DNA of 64,000 nucleotides from Pelagibacteraceae bacterium AG-325-E23 (GTDB lineage Bacteria; Pseudomonadota; Alphaproteobacteria; Pelagibacterales; Pelagibacteraceae): positions 1 through 64,000 of the forward strand of contig QBYG01000005.1 of the NCBI GenBank assembly GCA_003282945.1. Reading direction: 5' to 3'. The notes beneath the pieces are model-generated. The model did not search any database, was not told where the DNA came from, and worked only from the letters and a program-made list of their open reading frames with translations. Position numbers and translations under genes: made by a program. Positions 18,249 through 27,137 of the stretch are shown piece after piece; position 1 is the stretch's first letter; each line of letters opens with the position of its first letter.

Positions 18249-19274
18249 GTGTCTAAAATAATATCTAATAGGATGATGAGCAATATCTCATTATCATTAG
18301 ATGAAATTTTCATATTAGCAAAAAATGTGTTTTTTAAAAATGGTTGTGATGAAGAAACATCTAATATTATGGCTGATCTAGTTATGAAAGCAGAAAGAGA
18401 TGGTTCTCTATCTCATGGCTTATTTAGAGTGCCTGCTTATGTGTCAGGGTTAAAGAGTGGAAAAATAAATGGCAAGGGTAATCCAGATATAAAAATAATA
18501 TCAGCATCAGTTGTTAAAGCTAATGGAAATAATTGTTTAGCCCCTGTTGTTTTGAATAAAAGCATTCCTGAATTAATCAAACTTGCTAAAGAAAATGGCG
18601 TTGCAATTTTATCAATCACAAATTCTCATCACATGGCTGCAATGTGGCCTGAAACAGAAATAATTGCAGAGCAGGGTTTGGTTGCAATTGCGTGCACATC
18701 TTACAAGCCTGCTGTAGCACCTGCTGGATCAATCAAACCTCTATTTGGAACAAATCCAATTTCATTTGCATGGCCAAGGAAAAATAAACCTTCAGTGGTT
18801 TTTGATATGGCAACAGCTTCAATGGCTATGGGTGAAGTTCAAGTTGCTAAAAGAGAAGGTCATAAAGTTCCATTAGGCACAGGGTTAACAAAAGAGGGAA
18901 AAGATACAACTGATCCTGCTGAGATTGCAGATGGAGGTGTTTTATTGCCTTTCGGCGGCTATAAAGGCTCAGGGATTGCGATGATGGTAGAATTGCTTGC
19001 AGGAGCCCTAGTAGGAGATAATTTTAGTTATGAGACGGCTGAGAAAGATAACAATGATGGAGGGCCTCCAAGTGGTGGAGAGTTCATTTTAGCCATATCT
19101 CCAGATAAATTGTCAGATACTGACTGGGATACTCATTCATCAAAATTTTTTGATAAAATGAAATCAATGGGTGATGTCAGACTTCCTGGTGAGAGAAGAC
19201 ATAAGAATAGATTAGATAAAGGACCTAGACATATCAATGAGGATCTAGTTAATAAAATTAAATCATTAAGCTAA
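18249..19274 (+). CDS. Ldh2-family NAD(P)H-dependent oxidoreductase (malate/lactate or cyclic imino acid type)
   Basis: 341-aa enzyme of the malate/L-lactate dehydrogenase (YlbC/DpkA) superfamily. Conserved stretches are AERDGSLSHGLFRVPAYVSGL, SHHMAAMWPETEIIAEQGL, PLFGTNPISFAWPRKN, VVFDMATASMAMGEVQ and LPFGGYKGSGIAMMVELLAGAL. Members reduce pyrroline- or piperideine-2-carboxylate, or oxidise ureidoglycolate, malate or sulfolactate; sequence by eye leans to the imino acid reductases but does not settle it. The GTG start at 18249 and ATGs at 18273 and 18276 are all possible. Its end overlaps the convergent xthA by 9 nt. Confidence 0.8.
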   Translation: MSKIISNRMMSNISLSLDEIFILAKNVFFKNGCDEETSNIMADLVMKAERDGSLSHGLFRVPAYVSGLKSGKINGKGNPDIKIISASVVKANGNNCLAPVVLNKSIPELIKLAKENGVAILSITNSHHMAAMWPETEIIAEQGLVAIACTSYKPAVAPAGSIKPLFGTNPISFAWPRKNKPSVVFDMATASMAMGEVQVAKREGHKVPLGTGLTKEGKDTTDPAEIADGGVLLPFGGYKGSGIAMMVELLAGALVGDNFSYETAEKDNNDGGPPSGGEFILAISPDKLSDTDWDTHSSKFFDKMKSMGDVRLPGERRHKNRLDKGPRHINEDLVNKIKSLS

Positions 19275-20042
19275 TTCTAATTCGATCGGTGTATGATCAG
19301 ATGGTTTTTCTCTACCTCTTGGATATTTATTAACTTTAACATCCTTAATATTATTCAGTAAACTGTTAGTCACTAAAAAGTGATCAATCCGCATTCCATT
19401 ATTTTTTTGCCAAGCACCACTTGTGTAATCCCAAAAAGTATATTCTTCTTTATCAGGATAAATATATCTAAACGCATCATGAAATCCTAAATTAAACATT
19501 TCTCTTAATTTTTTCCTAATCTCAATTCTAAAAAGAGCATCATTTTCATATCCTTTAGGGTCGTGAACATCTTCAGCAGAAGGTATTATGTTAAAGTCAC
19601 CAGCGATAATTATATTATCATAACTTTTTAAAAGTGTTTTAAGTTTTTTAATTAAACTATTTAGCCAATATAATTTATAATCATATTTTTCAGTATCTAC
19701 TGGGTTACCATTTGGCGTATAGATATTTATAATTTTAATAGTTTTAGATTTATACTTTGCATCTGCTGTAATTATTCTCGATTGTTTGTTTTTATCTTTA
19801 AAAATATCTTTTTCGATTTTATCTAATTTTTTTTTGGAAAGTATTGCAACGCCGTTATAACTTTTTTGTCCAAATACATAACTTTCATATTTTAATTTTT
19901 TAATATCATCAAATGGATAGGTTTCCTCTTGAGTTTTTATTTCTTGAGTTAACACGATATCAGGATTGAACTTTTTTAAGTATTCTTGAACGTTTAATAT
20001 TCTTGCCCTAATAGAATTTACATTCCATGAGCTAATGATCAT
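19266..20042 (-). CDS. xthA: Exodeoxyribonuclease III
   Basis: AP endonuclease and 3'-5' exonuclease of base-excision repair, 258 aa. Family motifs: ISSWNVNSIRAR, LTQEIKT (catalytic Glu), NIYTPNG, IAGDFNIIPSAEDV and the terminal SDHTPIELEL (catalytic Asp-His). The start is taken at ATG 20042, which overlaps the erpA stop (TTTAATG). The longer open frame to 20072 lies inside erpA and adds ten residues foreign to the family. Translational coupling to erpA is likely. Confidence 0.94.
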   Translation of the reverse strand: MIISSWNVNSIRARILNVQEYLKKFNPDIVLTQEIKTQEETYPFDDIKKLKYESYVFGQKSYNGVAILSKKKLDKIEKDIFKDKNKQSRIITADAKYKSKTIKIINIYTPNGNPVDTEKYDYKLYWLNSLIKKLKTLLKSYDNIIIAGDFNIIPSAEDVHDPKGYENDALFRIEIRKKLREMFNLGFHDAFRYIYPDKEEYTFWDYTSGAWQKNNGMRIDHFLVTNSLLNNIKDVKVNKYPRGREKPSDHTPIELELA

Positions 20043-20359
20043 TAAAGAGAAAATGAAACACCACAACCGCAAGATGATTTGCTTTGTGGGTTAATAATTT
20101 TAAATTGGTCTCCAATTAATTCTTTTACGAAATCAACTTCTGATCCTTTCAAAAGATCAGCTGAAGTTTTATCTATTAAAATATTATCTTGTCTTAAATC
20201 GTCGTCTTGAGGTGTTTTATCAAATGAGAAATCATACTGAAATCCAGAGCACCCACCACCTTTGATAGCGATTCTAAAAAAAGAACCCTCATCCTTAGAT
20301 GATAGAAGGTTATTGATTTGTTTTAACGCATTATCTGTAAATTTAATTTCTTTAATCAT
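20042..20359 (-). CDS. erpA: Iron-sulfur cluster insertion protein ErpA (HesB/IscA family)
   Basis: A-type Fe-S carrier, 105 aa. The three cluster cysteines are C37 (GGGCSGFQY) and C97/C99 (SSCGCGVSF). It delivers Fe-S clusters to target enzymes in the cytoplasm. Divergent from dgt with a 50-nt gap and coupled to xthA downstream; erpA-xthA-dgt-argS neighbourhoods are usual in Alphaproteobacteria. Confidence 0.93.
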   Translation of the reverse strand: MIKEIKFTDNALKQINNLLSSKDEGSFFRIAIKGGGCSGFQYDFSFDKTPQDDDLRQDNILIDKTSADLLKGSEVDFVKELIGDQFKIINPQSKSSCGCGVSFSL

Positions 20360-20409
20360 TATTTATCACTGTTATTACTAATATAATTAATATTTGCCAT
20401 TTTTAAAGA

Positions 20410-21528
20410 ATGAATAATTACTCAAAATTAGGTTTTTTTACATCAAAAGGTCGTTTAACTTTAGAGCCAAATAGCTCATTTAGAACACCTTTTCAAAGAG
20501 ATAGGGATAGAATAATCCATTCTGCATCATTTAGAAGATTAAAGCACAAAACCCAAGTGTTTGTTAATACAGAAGGTGATCATTATAGAACGAGAATAAC
20601 ACATTCATTAGAGGTTGCTCAAATTGCAAGATCAATCTCTAGATATTTAAATTTAAATGATGATTTAGTTGAAACACTAAGTCTAGCCCATGATATGGGG
20701 CATACCCCATTTGGTCATGCAGGCGAAGAAGCCTTGGATGAATCAATGACTATGCATGGTGGTTTTGATCATAATCTTCAAACTTTAAGAATAGTCATGA
20801 TTATAGAAAATAAATATTTAAAATTTAAAGGTTTAAATTTAACAATTGAAACACTTGATGGCCTTTTAAAACACAATGGACCAGTGAGCAATACAGATAA
20901 AATAAATAGAATAATTGGAGCTAAAAAATTTAATCAAAAAATTAATTTTGAAAAAAATTCTTCTCTTGAGGCACAGATTGCAGCTATATCTGATGACATA
21001 GCCTATAATAATCATGATATACAAGATGGAATTAAGGCTAAATTGTTTTCTCTAAATCAATTATGTGAAATTAATTTTTTTAAACAAATTTATAAATCCT
21101 ATAAAACAAAAATTAATCGCTCAAATAAAGATATAATAGTTTATCAAATTATAAGAGACTCGATAAATTTAATGGTACAAGATGTAATTAAAAATAGTAT
21201 TAAAAATTTAAAAAAAAATAAGATCAATACTAAAAGAGACGTTCTAATGCATAAAGCTAAAATAATCAATTTCTCTAGTAAATTTTTATCAATAGAAAAA
21301 GAGATCAAAAACTTTTTAAAAGCAAATATGTATAATAATAAGATTGTGCAATTTAAAAATAATCAAGGAAAGAAAATAGTAGAAAATTTATTTAAAATAA
21401 TAGAAAAGAAACCAAAAAAGTTTATTATCAATAAATTTATAGATAATAATAAATATAGAGCAATTTCTGATTATATATCAGGAATGACAGATAGATACGC
21501 AATACAATTATACAAGTCATACAAATGA
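20410..21528 (+). CDS. dgt: Deoxyguanosinetriphosphate triphosphohydrolase-like protein
   Basis: HD-domain dNTP triphosphohydrolase (type 2 dGTPase), 372 aa. N-terminal signature FRTPFQRDRDRIIHSASFRRLKHKTQVF, then the HD metal site: H in RITHSLEVAQIAR, HD in LAHDMGHTPFGHAGE, and the distal D in AAISDDIAYNNHDIQDG. Expected to hydrolyse dNTPs to nucleoside and triphosphate, controlling pool sizes. It overlaps argS by 4 nt (ATGA), the first of a long plus-strand run. Confidence 0.92.
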   Translation: MNNYSKLGFFTSKGRLTLEPNSSFRTPFQRDRDRIIHSASFRRLKHKTQVFVNTEGDHYRTRITHSLEVAQIARSISRYLNLNDDLVETLSLAHDMGHTPFGHAGEEALDESMTMHGGFDHNLQTLRIVMIIENKYLKFKGLNLTIETLDGLLKHNGPVSNTDKINRIIGAKKFNQKINFEKNSSLEAQIAAISDDIAYNNHDIQDGIKAKLFSLNQLCEINFFKQIYKSYKTKINRSNKDIIVYQIIRDSINLMVQDVIKNSIKNLKKNKINTKRDVLMHKAKIINFSSKFLSIEKEIKNFLKANMYNNKIVQFKNNQGKKIVENLFKIIEKKPKKFIINKFIDNNKYRAISDYISGMTDRYAIQLYKSYK

Positions 21529-23255
21529 ATATATTTGAAAATTATTTATTAAAGATAGAAAAAATTATTAAGTCTGCCCACAAAGATAATTTGTTAGAGT
21601 TGCCAGATAATTTAACAGGTATAAATGTTGATATACCACCTGCAAAATTTACTGGAGACATTTCTACAAATGTTGCAATGGTTTTATCTAAAATTAATAA
21701 AAAACCTCCTATAGAACTTGCTAAACAGATAGCTGATTTAATAAAAGATAGTGATAGTAATATTGATGAAATTAGCATTGAAAAACCAGGTTTTATCAAT
21801 CTAAAATTTAAAAATGAATTTTGGAATGGCTTCATACTAGATGTCTTAAGTAATTCATCATATGGAAATAGTGCTAGCGGGAAAAAAAATAGTTATTTAG
21901 TGGAATTTGTATCTGCAAATCCAACTGGACCTTTGCACGTGGGTCACTCAAGAGGCGCTATACTTGGAGATGTAATATCTAATCTTTTATCTTTTAATGG
22001 TCATAAAGTTATAAAAGAATATTATGTTAATGATTATGGAAATCAAATCTCTCATTTTACAAAATCAGTTTATTTAAGAATAAAAGAAATACTTTACAGT
22101 GAAACTTTTCCTATAGACGATAAGGAATTATATCCTGGGGACTATCTTATAGATATAGCAAAAATAATAATTTCAAATAATAAAGATTTAGATTTTAAAA
22201 ACTTTGACTCTGTATCAGAAAAACTAAAAAAACTTTCAATACAAGAATCTTTAAAATTAATAAAAATTAATTTAGAAAACCTTGGTATAAAACATGATAA
22301 CTTTGCCAGCGAAACAGAAGTTATAAATAATAATGAAGTTGATGAAGTAATTAAAAATTTAAAAGATAAAAAATATATTTATGAGGGAAAAATTAAAGCT
22401 CCCGAAGGAGAAAGCAACGAAAATTGGGTGGAAAGAGAACAATTATTATTTAAATCTACAGATTTTGGCGATGATAAAGATAGAGCTCTTCAAAAAGAAG
22501 ATAAATCATGGACATATTTTGCAAGTGATGTCGCTTATCACAATACTAAATTAAAAAGAAATTTTAATATCCTTATAAATATACTTGGAGCTGATCACGC
22601 TGGTTATATTAAAAGAATTACTTCTGTAGTTGAAGCTTTGTCAGGTGAAAAAAATAAATTAATTTGTAAAGTTAGTCAGTTAGTAAAACTCATTAAAGAT
22701 AAAAAACCTTTTAAAATGTCTAAAAGGAAAGGTGATTATATTACTATTGAGGATCTTATTAATGAAGTGGGTAAAGATGCAACAAGGTTTATTATGTTAA
22801 GCAGAAGTAGTGATGCAGAAATTGATTTTGATTTTGACAAAGTAAAAGAAAAATCGAAAGAAAATCCTATTTACTATGTTCAGTATGCATATGCTAGAAT
22901 TTCATCTGTTTTTAGAAATACACAAAATGATATCAATAGCAATCTTGAGGTCAAAAATTCAGGTTTTAATTTTGCGAATGAAGAAATAAAATTATTCAAA
23001 AAAATTAGTGAATGGCCTAAATGTGTTGAAGTATCTTCAGAAAAATTAGAACCACATAGAATTTCAGTTTATCTTTATGAATTAGCTTCTGAATTCCACT
23101 CCTATTGGAATATGGGCAAGGAAGATGTTTCTAAAAGATTTATCGATCAAGACAACACAATTAAAATGGAAAAACTAGTTTTCCTAAAATCTATAGCCAA
23201 AACATTGAAAACTGGTATGAATATTTTGGGTGTAGATACACCTGAAAAAATGTAA
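21525..23255 (+). CDS. argS: Arginyl-tRNA synthetase
   Basis: Class I synthetase, 576 aa, full length. N-terminal Add1 domain, then the HIGH motif as HVGH (138-141, NPTGPLHVGHSRGA), the catalytic QxxxH-like segments VNDYGNQISHF and GADHAGYIKR, the KMSK-type loop PFKMSKRKGDYI, and the anticodon-binding DALR domain (YVQYAYARISSVF). ATG 21525 overlaps dgt by 4 nt and the stop overlaps the next gene by one base. Confidence 0.96.
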   Translation: MNIFENYLLKIEKIIKSAHKDNLLELPDNLTGINVDIPPAKFTGDISTNVAMVLSKINKKPPIELAKQIADLIKDSDSNIDEISIEKPGFINLKFKNEFWNGFILDVLSNSSYGNSASGKKNSYLVEFVSANPTGPLHVGHSRGAILGDVISNLLSFNGHKVIKEYYVNDYGNQISHFTKSVYLRIKEILYSETFPIDDKELYPGDYLIDIAKIIISNNKDLDFKNFDSVSEKLKKLSIQESLKLIKINLENLGIKHDNFASETEVINNNEVDEVIKNLKDKKYIYEGKIKAPEGESNENWVEREQLLFKSTDFGDDKDRALQKEDKSWTYFASDVAYHNTKLKRNFNILINILGADHAGYIKRITSVVEALSGEKNKLICKVSQLVKLIKDKKPFKMSKRKGDYITIEDLINEVGKDATRFIMLSRSSDAEIDFDFDKVKEKSKENPIYYVQYAYARISSVFRNTQNDINSNLEVKNSGFNFANEEIKLFKKISEWPKCVEVSSEKLEPHRISVYLYELASEFHSYWNMGKEDVSKRFIDQDNTIKMEKLVFLKSIAKTLKTGMNILGVDTPEKM

Positions 23256-23518
23256 TGATTAAAGAACTAAAGTATCTTTTTTTCCTTATTATAATTTTCT
23301 TCTTTATATTTTTTACCGCCAGATACTATTTTTCAGATGAAAATATTAAGAAATCTTACAGATCTCTTTCTTCAATTGATGAAAAAATTAATATTATCGA
23401 CAAAGATCTTATATTATTAGAAAACGATACAGAAAATATTATTGAATATGTAGAATTTAAAAATAATAAGAAAAAAAATAAATATTCTTTTTGGGAACTT
23501 CTTTATAATGACAAATAA
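23255..23518 (+). CDS. Small membrane-anchored protein, possible remnant of the argS-nagZ SPOR protein
   Basis: 87 aa: one N-terminal transmembrane segment (about residues 7-25, LFFLIIIFFFIFFTARYYF) and a charged tail that may form a short coiled coil. In many Alphaproteobacteria the gene between argS and nagZ encodes a membrane-anchored SPOR-domain protein; here the position and the single membrane anchor are kept but no SPOR domain is visible. It overlaps argS by 1 nt and nagZ by 11 nt, so it is translated with them. Confidence 0.65.
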   Translation: MIKELKYLFFLIIIFFFIFFTARYYFSDENIKKSYRSLSSIDEKINIIDKDLILLENDTENIIEYVEFKNNKKKNKYSFWELLYNDK

Positions 23519-24461
23519 ATCCCATAGATCTTTTATTTGTGGAATAAAAGGTAAATATCTTACCCAAAAGGAAATAAGTTTTTTAAAAAAATATAAACCA
23601 TGGGGAATTATTTTATTTTCTAGAAATATAAATTCTATAAATCAAACTAAAGAACTTACAAATTCTATTAAAAAAATTTTTAAAAATAAAAATTATCCTA
23701 TCATGATAGATGAAGAGGGAGGTAGAGTTAGTAGATTAAGAAAATTTATTGATAATTCTATTTTTTCAGCGGAATATTTCGGCAGGCTATTTAATAGAGA
23801 TAAAAAAAAGTTTAATATTTATTATAATGTTTATGTTAAACAAATTACATATCTATTAAAATTATTAGGTATAAATATCAATACAGTTCCAGTTCTAGAT
23901 CTTAAAAGAAAAAATTTTCATAAAATTGTTGATGACAGATCATTTTCCAGTAATGAAAAAATAGTATCAATAATGGGAGATATTTGTATCAGTCATTTTC
24001 ATAAAAATGGTGTTGCAACAGTGATTAAACACATTCCAGGTCATGGTCTGGCTAAAGTCGATAGTCATAAAAATCTTCCTAAAATAACCAAAAATGAGGA
24101 TTATTTAGTTAAAAATGATTTTTATACTTTTAAAAATAAGAAAGCATTGATCGCAATGACAGGTCATTTACTATTTCAAAAAATTGATCCACAAAATAAT
24201 GTTACACATTCAAAAAAAATTATTAGTTTAATAAGAAATAAAATTAAATTTAAAAATCTAATTTTAACAGACGATCTTTCAATGAAAGCTTTAAAAAATA
24301 AACTTGATGTTAGAGTAAAAAAATCTTTTTTAGCTGGATGCAATTTAGCCTTACATTGCAATGGAAATTTAAGTGAAATGGTTACAGTTGCACAAAATTC
24401 ACCAAAATTAGACAAATTTGTAACGAAAAAAACATCACAATTAATAAAAATTATAGGTTAG
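23508..24461 (+). CDS. nagZ: Beta-N-acetylhexosaminidase NagZ (GH3)
   Basis: Cytoplasmic GH3 glycosidase of cell-wall recycling, removing N-acetylglucosamine from anhydromuropeptides. 317 aa. The GH3 pattern is clear: LMIDEEGGRVSRLR-like IDEEGGRVSR, the catalytic loop VIKHIPGHGLAKVDSHKNLP, and the nucleophile region ILTDDLSMKAL. It lies in the conserved order argS-(membrane protein)-nagZ-scpA-scpB and 11 nt upstream of scpA. Confidence 0.93.
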   Translation: MTNKSHRSFICGIKGKYLTQKEISFLKKYKPWGIILFSRNINSINQTKELTNSIKKIFKNKNYPIMIDEEGGRVSRLRKFIDNSIFSAEYFGRLFNRDKKKFNIYYNVYVKQITYLLKLLGININTVPVLDLKRKNFHKIVDDRSFSSNEKIVSIMGDICISHFHKNGVATVIKHIPGHGLAKVDSHKNLPKITKNEDYLVKNDFYTFKNKKALIAMTGHLLFQKIDPQNNVTHSKKIISLIRNKIKFKNLILTDDLSMKALKNKLDVRVKKSFLAGCNLALHCNGNLSEMVTVAQNSPKLDKFVTKKTSQLIKIIG

Positions 24462-24472
24462 AGTGATTTACG

Positions 24473-25207
24473 ATGTCCGATGATTCTTTAGACTTTAATG
24501 TAAACTTAAATAATTTCAGTGGTTCTCTTGAGATTTTACTAGATCTTGCTAAATCGCAAAAAGTAGATTTAGAAAAAATTTCTATAACAAAACTTGCCGA
24601 CCAATTTCATCAATATCTAACAGAAAAAGAAAATTTAAATTTAGAAATAGCTTCTGAATATTTGTTAATGGCAACTTGGCTTACTTATTTAAAATCAAAA
24701 TTATTACTTCCTGAAACTGATGAGGATGAGTTTAAGGCTTTTGAAGTTGCTGAGAAACTAAAATTACAATTAAAAAAATTAGAGCTAATTAGATTGTTAT
24801 CCTCTCAAATGTTAGATAGAAAAAGACTGGGTAGAGATGTTTTTATGCGTGGCTCTAAAAGTGGCGTTAAGTCGATTTATGATAAAAAGGTTTCTTTAAA
24901 TCTATTTGAATTATTAAAAGCTTATTCCAGTATAGTCATGACCAAAGATTTTCATACTATGAACATACCCAAACTTCCTGTCTTTACTACTGAAGATGCT
25001 ATTAAAAGAATAAAGGAGTTCTTTGGCACGCTTAATGATTGGAAAAATTTGTCTGAGTTGGTTCCGTCTGGATTTAATAAATCTCCTAATTTAAAAAAAA
25101 CCGGTAAAGCTGGAATTTTTGCTGGCTCTTTAGAATTGGTAAAAGAAGGTAATATATCTTTAAAACAAAAAGAATTATTTGATGATATCTATATTAAGGA
25201 AAATTAA
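24473..25207 (+). CDS. scpA: Segregation and condensation protein A
   Basis: Kleisin subunit of the Smc-ScpAB complex that organises and separates the chromosome; 244 aa. The N-terminal motif FSGSLEILLDLAKSQKVDLEKI and the helix IASEYLLMATWLTYLKSKLLLP are typical, with a winged-helix C-terminus. Stop and scpB start overlap by one base. Confidence 0.93.
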   Translation: MSDDSLDFNVNLNNFSGSLEILLDLAKSQKVDLEKISITKLADQFHQYLTEKENLNLEIASEYLLMATWLTYLKSKLLLPETDEDEFKAFEVAEKLKLQLKKLELIRLLSSQMLDRKRLGRDVFMRGSKSGVKSIYDKKVSLNLFELLKAYSSIVMTKDFHTMNIPKLPVFTTEDAIKRIKEFFGTLNDWKNLSELVPSGFNKSPNLKKTGKAGIFAGSLELVKEGNISLKQKELFDDIYIKEN

Positions 25208-25890
25208 TGAACAAAATTAAAAAAAATAATATTGTAAGTTTTCCAACTAAACTCACCGATGTAGAAAGAGAGATAGAGGCTATTGTATTTGCTGCTGCTG
25301 AACCTCTTTCAGTTGAAACAATAGAGTCTAAATTATCTAAACAAACAGATATTCAACAATCACTGGAAAAACTAAGAGATTTTTACTCAAATAGAGGTAT
25401 TAATTTGATTTGCATATCTAATAAATGGTCATTCAGAACTGCAGTTAATTTATCTTCTTTAATGTCAGAACAAAAAACTGTTGAAAAAAAATTATCTAGA
25501 GCTGCGATCGAAACTCTTGCTATTATTGTTTATCATCAACCTGTTACAAGGTCTGAAATTGAAGAGATAAGAGGTGTAGCTTTTGGAACTAATACTTTAG
25601 AAATTCTAATGGAGTTAAATTGGGTAAAACATGAAGGTAGAAAAAATGTCCCTGGAAAACCAATTCAATATGGAACAACAGATGAATTTTTAAGTCATTT
25701 TAATTTACAAAAATTGTCAGATTTACCAACGGTGAATGAATTAGGCTCAGCAGGCTTGATTGATACTTCAAGTGTAGACTCTTCAATATTTGGAACAGGT
25801 AAATTTTTTAAAGAAAAACAAGTCGATAAAAAGGAAAATATTTATTCTGATATTGATGAAATGTTAAGTAGTACCCTTAAATCTGACTAA
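25207..25890 (+). CDS. scpB: Segregation and condensation protein B
   Basis: Winged-helix partner of ScpA in the Smc complex, 227 aa. Tandem winged helices are seen as EREIEAIVFAAAEPLSVETIE and LSRAAIETLAIIVYHQPVTRSEIEEIRGVA, followed by EILMELNWVKHEGRKNVPGKPIQYGTT. A low-complexity tail of about 60 residues follows. It overlaps scpA by one base; tatA starts 49 nt later. Confidence 0.93.
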   Translation: MNKIKKNNIVSFPTKLTDVEREIEAIVFAAAEPLSVETIESKLSKQTDIQQSLEKLRDFYSNRGINLICISNKWSFRTAVNLSSLMSEQKTVEKKLSRAAIETLAIIVYHQPVTRSEIEEIRGVAFGTNTLEILMELNWVKHEGRKNVPGKPIQYGTTDEFLSHFNLQKLSDLPTVNELGSAGLIDTSSVDSSIFGTGKFFKEKQVDKKENIYSDIDEMLSSTLKSD

Positions 25891-25939
25891 ACCTAAAAAA
25901 TCACTTTTAATAAATCAATAATAAGGTTATAAATAATCC

Positions 25940-26137
25940 ATGAGTATAGGATTTTGGCAAATAGCAATTGTAGTAATTTTAGTAGTTTTACTTTTTGGTA
26001 GAGGAAAAATCTCTAGCCTAATGGGTGATGTAGCTAAAGGAATTAAAAGTTTTAAAAAAGGGATGGCTACAGATGTTAATGATGAAGACCAAACTAAAAA
26101 CATTTCAGAAAATCAAGACACTAATAAAAAAGAATAA
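25940..26137 (+). CDS. tatA: Sec-independent translocase subunit TatA
   Basis: 65 aa: one N-terminal transmembrane helix ([18 protein letters not shown]), the FGRGKI hinge, an amphipathic helix ([16 protein letters not shown]) and an acidic tail. Forms the pore of the twin-arginine export system. First of tatA-tatB-tatC. Confidence 0.93.
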   Translation: MSIGFWQIAIVVILVVLLFGRGKISSLMGDVAKGIKSFKKGMATDVNDEDQTKNISENQDTNKKE

Positions 26138-26140
26138 CAA

Positions 26141-26374
26141 ATGCCGTCAATTGGCTGGCTAGAAATATTAATCATAGTCTCAATAGCTATTATCGTAGTA
26201 GGCCCTAAGGATTTTCCATACATGTTAAAAAAAATTGGTTCATGGATTGGTTCAGCCAAAAGATATGTTCGTGATGTTCAAGGTCAAGTAAGTGATTTAA
26301 CAAATGAAACTTTAAATACTGATATAGACGAAAAACCTAAATCAGAAAACCAAGAGAAAAAAAAAGATGAGTAA
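26141..26374 (+). CDS. tatB: Sec-independent translocase subunit TatB
   Basis: 77 aa, short for TatB, with the N-terminal helix MPSIGWLEILIIVSIAIIVVGP, the P-x-D-F-P hinge and an amphipathic stretch, then a charged tail. The GWLE/GPKDFP pattern separates it from TatA. It forms the substrate receptor with TatC. It overlaps tatC by 8 nt. Confidence 0.9.
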   Translation: MPSIGWLEILIIVSIAIIVVGPKDFPYMLKKIGSWIGSAKRYVRDVQGQVSDLTNETLNTDIDEKPKSENQEKKKDE

Positions 26375-27137
26375 AGACAAAGAAGGAAGTTTCATAAGTC
26401 ATTTAACTGAACTTAGAAAAAGATTAATAAATTCATTTATATTTTTAGCTATTTTATTTGTAATTTGTTATTATTTTTCTGAGTACATTTATGGATTTTT
26501 AGTTGAACCATATGCAAATGCTGTAAAAGATGACGACACAAATAGAAGGTTAATATTTACCGCTCTTCAAGAAACATTTCTAACATACTTAAAGGTTTCC
26601 TTTTTTGCTGCTTTTTTTATTACAAGCCCCTTTATACTAATCCAAATTTGGAAATTTATAGCACCTGGACTTTATAATCATGAAAAGAAAGCAATAATGC
26701 CTTACTTGGTGATCACACCAATTCTTTTCATACTTGGAGGAATGTTGGTTTATTATCTAATTATGCCTTTAGCTATAAAGTTTTTTTTATCCTTCGAGAG
26801 CTTAGGTGCAGCCACAAATTTACCAATCCAATTGGAAGCTAAAGTTAACGAGTATTTATCATTGGTAATGAAGCTTATTTTTGCATTTGGGTTAAGTTTT
26901 CAATTACCAGTAGTATTAAGTTTATTAGCTAGAATTGGAGTTGTGAATTCAACATTTTTAAAAGAAAGAAGGAAGTATGTTGTTGTAATTATATTTGCAG
27001 CAGCAGCGGTATTAACACCACCAGATCCTATCACTCAAATTGGTTTAGGAATACCTTTATTAATTTTATATGAATTATCAATTATATCAGTAGGTATAAT
27101 TGAAAAGAAAGCAGCAGAAAAAAATGCACAATATTAA
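26367..27137 (+). CDS. tatC: Sec-independent translocase subunit TatC
   Basis: Six-helix inner-membrane receptor for twin-arginine signal peptides, 256 aa. Conserved stretches: SFISHLTELRKRLINSF, ALQETFLTYLKVSFFAAFFITSPFILIQIWKFIAPGLYNHEKK and ARIGVVNSTFLKERRKYVVV, then LTPPDPITQIGLGIPLLILYELSI. Overlaps both tatB and serS. A Tat substrate candidate in the same window is the M48 protease at 40818-41639. Confidence 0.95.
   Translation: MSKDKEGSFISHLTELRKRLINSFIFLAILFVICYYFSEYIYGFLVEPYANAVKDDDTNRRLIFTALQETFLTYLKVSFFAAFFITSPFILIQIWKFIAPGLYNHEKKAIMPYLVITPILFILGGMLVYYLIMPLAIKFFLSFESLGAATNLPIQLEAKVNEYLSLVMKLIFAFGLSFQLPVVLSLLARIGVVNSTFLKERRKYVVVIIFAAAAVLTPPDPITQIGLGIPLLILYELSIISVGIIEKKAAEKNAQY

Noticed and set aside
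27100-27123. Upstream start for serS
   Set aside because: It adds eight residues foreign to the family; MHNIKDIR at 27124 is the expected start.
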